The notes below the pieces were generated by a model. That model made no database searches. It worked only from the letters and a program-made list of their open reading frames with translations, and was not told the origin of the DNA. The position numbers and the translations under genes were made by a program. Below, one piece after another: positions 40,586 to 45,143 of a DNA stretch of 45,143 nt; position 1 is the stretch's first letter, and each line of letters begins with the position of its first letter. Source of the DNA: Paraeggerthella hongkongensis (GTDB taxonomy: Bacteria > Actinomycetota > Coriobacteriia > Coriobacteriales > Eggerthellaceae); the NCBI RefSeq assembly GCF_003726035.1, contig NZ_QICD01000019.1, positions 1-45,143 on the forward strand, read 5' to 3'.

Positions 40586-43066
40586 ATGAAAGAAGCGCTC
40601 AACATACAAGTCAAAGGTATCGTACAAGGGGTGGGTTTCCGCCCCTTCGTCTATCGTTTGGCTAAAAAATATCTGATCAACGGCTGGGTTTTGAATGCCA
40701 CCGACGGCGTTTTCATCCATGCCGAAGGCGAATCGAAGCTGCTTGACGAATTTGTGATCGAGCTGTCGGAGAATCCGCCGGCGGCGTCGCAGGTGAACGA
40801 GATCGAACTCAAGGAAGTTCCGCTGGAGGATTTCGAGTCGTTCGACATTCGCTTTTCCGATGCGGGCGAAGTCGAGCGGACCACGCTTGTCTCGCCCGAC
40901 CTTGCGACGTGCGACGATTGCGTGCGCGAGCTGTTCAACCCCAACGACCGCCGCTATCGCTATCCCTTTATAAACTGCACGAACTGCGGGCCTCGTTTCA
41001 CTATCATCGAGAAGCTTCCCTACGATCGCAAGAGCACGTCCATGAAGGATTTCCCGATGTGCGAGCGCTGCTCGTCGGAATATGCCGATCCCCTCGATCG
41101 TCGTTTTCACGCGCAGCCCGACGCGTGCTTCGAATGCGGCCCTCATATTAGTTGGCGCGAGCACGACGGCGGGGTTATCGACGCTCCGTTAACCGAGACG
41201 CTGTGGGGATCGACGCGCGAGCAGAGCGATGCGATTCTCGCGCGTGCCGTCGAGCTGCTGCTGGCAGGCAAGATCATCGCCGTGAAGGGCCTGGGCGGGT
41301 TTCACTTGGTGTGCGACGCCAACAACGCGGACGCGGTTGCGCTGTTGCGCTCTCGCAAGCACCGCGAAGGAAAGGCGTTCGCGGTGATGACGGACGGCGT
41401 CGAATCCGTGCGCGCTTTGTGCGAGGTCGACGAGGCCGAGGCGGGCGTGCTCGAATCGACGTCTCGCCCCATCGTCTTGCTGCGCAAGCGCGCCGACGTG
41501 CAATTGGCGTCCGGTCTTGCTGACGGCCTCTCCGAACTGGGCGTCATGCTGCCCTACACCCCCCTCCAGCACCTGCTGCTGCATGAGACAAAGGGACGGG
41601 GTCAATGTCTCATTCCGCTGCTCGTCATGACATCGGGCAACATTCACGACGAGCCTATCGTCACCGATGACGAGGATGCGTACGACAGGCTGTTCTCGGT
41701 CGCGGATGCGTTTTTGGGTCACGACCGCGCCATCCGCACGCGCTACGACGATTCGGTCGTGCGCGTCATCGGCGCTGGCAGTTCGGGAGATGCCGTCCAG
41801 TTCATACGCCGGGCCCGCGGCTTCGCCCCCTTGCCGCTCCCGCTTGCCGGTCGGCAGTCGGAGGATCTCGATGCCGACGGCTCCGCATCCCGTGCGGCCT
41901 CGTCCATCCTAGCGGTCGGCCCGGAGCAGAAGAACACCTTCACCCTGACGCGCGACGCCGAAGCGTTCGTGTCGCAGCATATCGGCGACATGGAAAACGC
42001 CGAAACCTACGATGCCTGGCTGGCGGCAAAGGATCGCTACCAGCAGCTGTTCGAATTGCAGCCTACGCGTTTGGCTTGCGATCTGCACCCCGAATACCTG
42101 ACGTCGAAGTGGGCGCACGAAGAAAGCCGCACGCGGGATCTGCCGCTTCTCGAGGTCCAGCATCATCATGCGCACGTGGCATCGGTGCTCGGCGAGCACG
42201 GGCTGTTCGGTCCCGTGTGCGGCATCGCGTTCGATGGCACGGGTTATGGCGTTGACGGGGCTATATGGGGCGGCGAGGTCCTGCTGGCCAACATGCAGGC
42301 GTTCGAGCGCTTTGCGAACTTCGCGTACGTTCCCATGCCGGGCGGCGCGGCCGCGGTGAAGCATCCGCTTCGCATGGCCTATGGTGTGCTTTGGGCGTTC
42401 GACCTGCTGGAACATCCGGCGGCCGCAAGCATGATCGAGGCGTTGGGGCCGCAGGCCGCCCTGTGCGAGCAAATGATCGAGCAAGGGATAAACACGCCCA
42501 TGACCTCGTCGGTCGGCCGCTTGTTCGATGCAGCGAGCGCTCTTTTGGGGGTGTGCGCGGAGTCGCGCTACGAGGGTGAGCCGGCCATCTTGCTCGAAGG
42601 AGCCCTTTCTGCGCCGGCTTCGCGCGATGCGAACGGCGAGGCATCCGATTCCGATGCGGGCGATCGTTACGCCATCGCGGTGATCAAGAATACGGCAACC
42701 GAGAACAGCACGGCGCAGGACACGTCGGTCGTCCTGTTCGACGCGGCCCCTACGTTCGAGGCGTTGCTTGACGATAAGGCCGCCGGCGTGCCCGTTGCGC
42801 TTATCGCGCGCCGCTTCCACGATGCGTTCGCGCAGGCCATCCTTGCTGCCGCCGAGCTGGTGCGCGGTCTGTACGGCATTGGTGCCGTGGCTTTGTCGGG
42901 AGGCGTTTTCATGAACCGATACCTGACCGAGCATGCGCTGGCGTCCTTGGAGTCCGCCGGCTTCACGGTTGCCGTCAACCGCGATCTGCCGCCCAACGAC
43001 GGCTGCGTTTCCTTCGGTCAGGCTGTGGTAGCATGGGCCTCGAACGACGAGGGCGGGCAAGCGTAG
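40586..43066 (+). CDS. hypF: carbamoyltransferase HypF, with REP-arm insertion
   Basis: This 826-aa hydrogenase maturation protein makes the carbamoyl-adenylate-derived group that becomes the CN ligands of the [NiFe] centre. It shows an acylphosphatase domain (VKGIVQGVGFRPFVYRLA), two zinc-finger pairs (CDDC...CTNC and CERC...CFEC), a YrdC-like domain (KGLGGFHLVCDANN, then KHREGKAFAVM), and a Kae1-like C-terminal domain (QHHHAHVASVLGEHGL, FDGTGYGVDGAIWGGE). Residues 334-343 (ETKGRGQCLI) are encoded by one arm of the REP-like repeat, placed between LLLH and PLLVMTSGN, in the YrdC-like region. The frame is kept. The ATG at 40586 has GGGAGG at spacing 7. hypC and hypD follow. Confidence 0.95.
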   Translation: MKEALNIQVKGIVQGVGFRPFVYRLAKKYLINGWVLNATDGVFIHAEGESKLLDEFVIELSENPPAASQVNEIELKEVPLEDFESFDIRFSDAGEVERTTLVSPDLATCDDCVRELFNPNDRRYRYPFINCTNCGPRFTIIEKLPYDRKSTSMKDFPMCERCSSEYADPLDRRFHAQPDACFECGPHISWREHDGGVIDAPLTETLWGSTREQSDAILARAVELLLAGKIIAVKGLGGFHLVCDANNADAVALLRSRKHREGKAFAVMTDGVESVRALCEVDEAEAGVLESTSRPIVLLRKRADVQLASGLADGLSELGVMLPYTPLQHLLLHETKGRGQCLIPLLVMTSGNIHDEPIVTDDEDAYDRLFSVADAFLGHDRAIRTRYDDSVVRVIGAGSSGDAVQFIRRARGFAPLPLPLAGRQSEDLDADGSASRAASSILAVGPEQKNTFTLTRDAEAFVSQHIGDMENAETYDAWLAAKDRYQQLFELQPTRLACDLHPEYLTSKWAHEESRTRDLPLLEVQHHHAHVASVLGEHGLFGPVCGIAFDGTGYGVDGAIWGGEVLLANMQAFERFANFAYVPMPGGAAAVKHPLRMAYGVLWAFDLLEHPAAASMIEALGPQAALCEQMIEQGINTPMTSSVGRLFDAASALLGVCAESRYEGEPAILLEGALSAPASRDANGEASDSDAGDRYAIAVIKNTATENSTAQDTSVVLFDAAPTFEALLDDKAAGVPVALIARRFHDAFAQAILAAAELVRGLYGIGAVALSGGVFMNRYLTEHALASLESAGFTVAVNRDLPPNDGCVSFGQAVVAWASNDEGGQA
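41584..41614. repeat. single REP arm inside hypF
   Basis: These 31 bases equal the first 31 of the complete palindromes at 7386 and 17524 except at 41608 (T for A). The loop and opposite arm are missing. It is read in frame within hypF. Confidence 0.9.
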
Positions 43067-43097
43067 CGCTCGCATATACAAGAAAGAAGGCATGACC

Positions 43098-43337
43098 ATG
43101 TGCTTGGCAATACCCGCGAAAGTGATCGAGCTCAAAGACGATCGTCTGGCAACGGTCGACATCTTGGGCGTGACGCGCGACATATCCCTTGATTTGACGC
43201 CGCAGGCGGCCGTCGGCGATTTCGTGCTGGTGCATGCAGGGTTTTCCATCGAGGTGGTCGATCCCGATTTTGCTCAGGAAACCATTGACCTGATCAGGGA
43301 GTTTCCTGATCTTGCTGGCGACGAGATTCCTGCCTAG
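43098..43337 (+). CDS. hypC: hydrogenase maturation chaperone HypC
   Basis: This 79-aa small chaperone works with HypD to assemble and deliver the Fe(CN)2CO group to the hydrogenase large subunit. The start MCLAIPAKV places the essential Cys at position 2, so the ATG at 43098 is chosen over the ATG at 43092; AAGAAGG lies 7 bases before it. The mid-region VDILGVTRDISLDL and VGDFVLVHAGF are typical. hypD begins 8 bases after the stop. Confidence 0.96.
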   Translation: MCLAIPAKVIELKDDRLATVDILGVTRDISLDLTPQAAVGDFVLVHAGFSIEVVDPDFAQETIDLIREFPDLAGDEIPA

Positions 43338-43345
43338 GGGGAGTT

Positions 43346-44440
43346 ATGGCCAATCTTGAACAAGAGCTGGCAGCGTTCAAGGATCCGAAACTGGCGCGCG
43401 GTTTGATCGACTCCATAGGCAAGCTGGCGCCTGTGCAGGGCGCCACGCTTATGGAGGTGTGCGGCACCCATACGGTGGCTATCGCGCGCAACGGCATTCG
43501 AAATCTCATGCCCGAAAGCGTGCGGTTGGCATCAGGCCCCGGTTGCCCGGTGTGCGTGACCTCGAACAAGGATATCGACACGGTGATCGCGCTCACGCAT
43601 GTCCCGAACGTCACCATTGCTACTTTCGGCGACATGACGCGCGTGCCTGGCTCAACGTCAAGCCTGCTCAAAGAGCAGGCGTCGGGACGTTCCGTGCAGA
43701 TCGTGTACTCGCCGCTTGATGCCATTGCATTGGCTCAGCAGCAACCCGAGCGTCAAATCGTGTTCGTGGGAGTGGGCTTTGAAACCACAACGCCCTTGGT
43801 GGCTATGGCCATCAAGCGAGCGGCTGCGCTGGACCTAAAGAACTTCAGCGTATTCGCCGCGCACAAAAACATGCCGGGCGCTCTGGAGGCTATCATCAAC
43901 GATCCCCGCCTTTCGGTGGACGCGCTTATCCTTCCTGGCCACGTAAGTACCATCATCGGCGTGGAGCCGTACCGCTTCCTGGCTGAGAAGTATGGCATTC
44001 CGGGGGTTATTACCGGGTTCGAGCCCGTTGACGTGCTGCAAGGTATCGCCATGATCATGCGCCAGCTTCACGAGGGCCGCGCTGACATCGAGATAGCGTA
44101 TGCGCGCGGCGTGATGCCTCAGGGCAACCCCGTTGCGCTGGCGGCCATCGACGAGGTGTTCGAAACCTGTCCTGCCACGTGGCGCGGGCTGGGGGAGATT
44201 CCCGGGTCGGGGTATCGCATTCGAGAGCAGTTCGCGCGGTTCGACGCGGTAAGGCGATTCCAGCCGCTCGTGGAGCCCACGCAGGACCCGAAGGGCTGTC
44301 GTTGCGGCGACGTGCTGCGCGGTATCATGGCGCCTGACGAGTGCCCGTTGTTTCGTACGGTATGCACGCCCGAAAACCCTGTGGGTCCGTGCATGGTTTC
44401 AAGCGAAGGCAGCTGCGCCGCTTATTACCGATACTACTAG
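43346..44440 (+). CDS. hypD: hydrogenase maturation protein HypD
   Basis: This 364-aa iron-sulfur protein serves as the scaffold for Fe(CN)2CO assembly together with HypC and HypE. Active cysteines are in MEVCGTHT and GPGCPVCVT. GVGFETTTP and FAAHKNMPG are conserved blocks. The C-terminal cluster region has CRCGDVLRG and Cys residues up to GPCMVSSEGSCAAYYRY. GGGGAG precedes the ATG. A terminator follows, and hypE, hypA and hypB are not seen in the window, so the remaining maturation genes must lie elsewhere. Confidence 0.97.
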   Translation: MANLEQELAAFKDPKLARGLIDSIGKLAPVQGATLMEVCGTHTVAIARNGIRNLMPESVRLASGPGCPVCVTSNKDIDTVIALTHVPNVTIATFGDMTRVPGSTSSLLKEQASGRSVQIVYSPLDAIALAQQQPERQIVFVGVGFETTTPLVAMAIKRAAALDLKNFSVFAAHKNMPGALEAIINDPRLSVDALILPGHVSTIIGVEPYRFLAEKYGIPGVITGFEPVDVLQGIAMIMRQLHEGRADIEIAYARGVMPQGNPVALAAIDEVFETCPATWRGLGEIPGSGYRIREQFARFDAVRRFQPLVEPTQDPKGCRCGDVLRGIMAPDECPLFRTVCTPENPVGPCMVSSEGSCAAYYRYY

Positions 44441-44446
44441 CGTGCA

Positions 44447-44484
44447 AGGGCGCGCCCCGGTGCTTGCAGCAGGGCGCGCCTTTG
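44447..44484 (+). terminator. terminator after hypD
   Basis: GGCGCGCC (44449-44456) pairs with GGCGCGCC (44473-44480) around a 16-nt loop, followed by TTT. Confidence 0.65.
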
Positions 44485-44846
44485 TTCGAGGATTTTGCGG
44501 TGCGCTGCGCCGTGCGGCGTGGCGCTCAACCGCGCGCCCAAAACCGATTCGTTTTGGCAAGGTGCTCAACGCCGTGTTTTTTCTTGCACGCCGCTTAAAG
44601 CTGGCAATAATTTTTTTGCTTCGATATTGTGCAGGCGGGGACGGTTTGAGGGGCATTTTAGAGCCGCATCGTTGTGCATGCCCCTTCGATTTTTTCACGT
44701 TTTATACGAGCGCTTCTGAATATAATCGGGAAATATCCAATATAGGGGCAAAAATTGCATAATGGCCCGAAATGGCGTGTTCTCAATTATTGTGCAGTTG
44801 AACAATAATGATTTCAAAATGGTTAAAACTATTCGTAAATTTCATG
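44485..44846. other. AT-rich gap before the amidinotransferase leader
   Basis: This stretch holds no gene I can support. It shifts from GC-rich to clearly AT-rich after about 44690. A 74-codon frame opens at 44762 but runs across the promoter at 44847-44875 and has only a distant AGGGG, so it is not called. Confidence 0.5.
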
Positions 44847-44875
44847 TTGCAGGTGAACAAAAAAGATGGTATAAC
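44847..44875 (+). promoter_or_regulatory. promoter of the amidinotransferase leader
   Basis: TTGCAG (44847-44852), a 17-base spacer, and TATAAC (44870-44875) preceded by TGG (extended -10) form the best promoter in the window. Transcription should begin near 44880. Confidence 0.7.
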
Positions 44876-44878
44876 TTG

Positions 44879-44924
44879 CTCATCGGCAAATCTGGCAAAC
44901 ACGCCACGGTAGGATTCCGAGGAG
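44879..44924 (+). ncRNA. foldable 5' leader that sequesters a ribosome site
   Basis: CTCATCGG (44879-44886) pairs with CCGAGGAG (44917-44924) with one mismatch. AATC (44889-44892) pairs with GATT (44913-44916), and TGGC (44893-44896) with GCCA (44903-44906) around AAACAC. The 3' strand of the outer helix contains GAGGAG, the ribosome site of the short ORF at 44930. The GGCAAA and GCCACGG pieces recall parts of the c-di-GMP-I riboswitch, but the rest does not fit that class. It may be an unnamed riboswitch or attenuator; folding is by eye. Confidence 0.4.
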
Positions 44925-44929
44925 CTTTC

Positions 44930-44983
44930 ATGAACCATCTGTCTCCAAAGTTCTCCTGCAGCCGCGGCACTTTTGCCGGCTGA
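44930..44983 (+). CDS. 17-codon leader ORF
   Basis: The ORF encodes MNHLSPKFSCSRGTFAG. It has an ideal ribosome site, GAGGAG at spacing 5, which lies inside the leader helix. A GC-rich stem-loop (AGCC..GGC with GCC-GGCT) covers its end. It lies 71 bases before the amidinotransferase start. It could be a regulatory leader peptide; no conservation data are available. Confidence 0.4.
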   Translation: MNHLSPKFSCSRGTFAG

Positions 44984-45054
44984 GCTGCAGTACACAATAG
45001 TGTGCCACCCATTTTAGGCAACGCAGGATGCGCTGCCGGAGAAAGGAGACTGTC

Positions 45055-45143
45055 ATGGCGAAGATAGTCAATTCTTGGAACGACTGGGATCCGTTGAAGC
45101 GCGTCATCATCGGCCGCTGCGACAACTCGATGATCCCGCCCGA
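45055..45143 (+). CDS. arginine:glycine amidinotransferase-like protein (5' end only)
   Basis: The first 29 codons are present before the window ends. The N-terminus VNSWNDWDPLKRVIIGRCDN matches by eye the start of the catalytic domain of glycine amidinotransferases, enzymes of the guanidino-group modifying superfamily that move an amidino group from arginine to an amine acceptor. AAGGAG lies 6 bases before the ATG. The active-site Cys, His and Asp lie beyond the window, so the exact activity (AGAT, other amidinotransferase, or deiminase) is open. Confidence 0.8.
   Translation, partial: MAKIVNSWNDWDPLKRVIIGRCDNSMIPP

Noticed and set aside
44879-44924. Assignment as a c-di-GMP-I riboswitch
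   Set aside because: GGCAAA and GCCACGG are suggestive, but the GNRA hairpin, GACGCAAAG segment and tetraloop receptor are missing, so no known class is claimed.
44762-44983. 73-residue open frame in the AT-rich leader
   Set aside because: It spans a strong promoter and a foldable leader, has a poor ribosome site and no recognisable family. Only its last 17 codons, which have their own ribosome site, are kept.

Overview
The window looks like chromosomal DNA of a high-GC anaerobic actinobacterium of the Coriobacteriia, most likely family Eggerthellaceae. This is inferred from gene content, not from a marker gene: a multi-membrane-span LuxR regulator divergent from a Tat-exported flavoprotein reductase, a Tat-exported rubrerythrin, sortase-type surface proteins, an archaeal-type class I fructose-bisphosphate aldolase, catalase, and a hyp hydrogenase-maturation cluster. 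Genes are dense, GC-rich and mostly well spaced, with clear Shine-Dalgarno sites that often decide the start codon. Large open frames antisense to real genes are codon-bias shadows and are left out.

Layout. (1) 0.1-7.5 kb: two paralogous 14-span MFS transporters, one followed by an amidohydrolase, flank a PRD/PTS-derived regulator on the minus strand. Both transporter promoters carry the same TTACCG-N6-CGGTAA inverted repeat, so this looks like one small regulon. (2) 7.4-11.5 kb: pyridoxamine kinase, a small membrane protein and a hybrid histidine kinase. (3) 11.5-12.0 kb: a gene-free GC-rich patch with tandem repeats and a long inverted repeat. (4) 12.05-17.5 kb: serS, a membrane-anchored low-complexity protein, a small cyanophycin-synthetase-N-like protein, an aminotransferase and a D-Ala-D-Ala-ligase-family enzyme in one tight run. 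(5) 17.7-22.5 kb: envelope and stress-type proteins (YtxH, PRC-barrel, VTT/TVP38, TM2), then aldolase. (6) 22.6-23.1 kb: a gene-free block of nested inverted repeats. (7) 23.2-33.5 kb: LuxR regulator and Tat flavoprotein, a lipoprotein serpin, catalase and a large sortase-anchored subtilase. (8) 33.5-40.6 kb: tRNA-Leu(CAA), an M20 dipeptidase, a tyrosine phosphatase, an orphan LytTR regulator, the tail of a decayed AAA_4-type gene, Tat rubrerythrin and glucose-6-phosphate isomerase. (9) 40.6-44.4 kb: hypF-hypC-hypD. (10) 44.4-45.1 kb: an AT-rich leader region with a promoter, a foldable leader, a 17-codon ORF, and the start of an arginine:glycine-amidinotransferase-like gene cut by the window edge.

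Cross-cutting features. A REP-like palindrome (core GACAAAGGGACGGGGTCAATG) occurs three times between genes and once as a single arm inside hypF, where it is read in frame. In one copy its first three bases are the stop codon of an MFS gene. The items most worth following up are the in-frame REP arm in HypF, the ligase with a replaced catalytic tyrosine, the RBS-sequestering leader plus short ORF before the amidinotransferase, the serpin/subtilase pair, the exported rubrerythrin, and the two uncharacterised inverted-repeat blocks.
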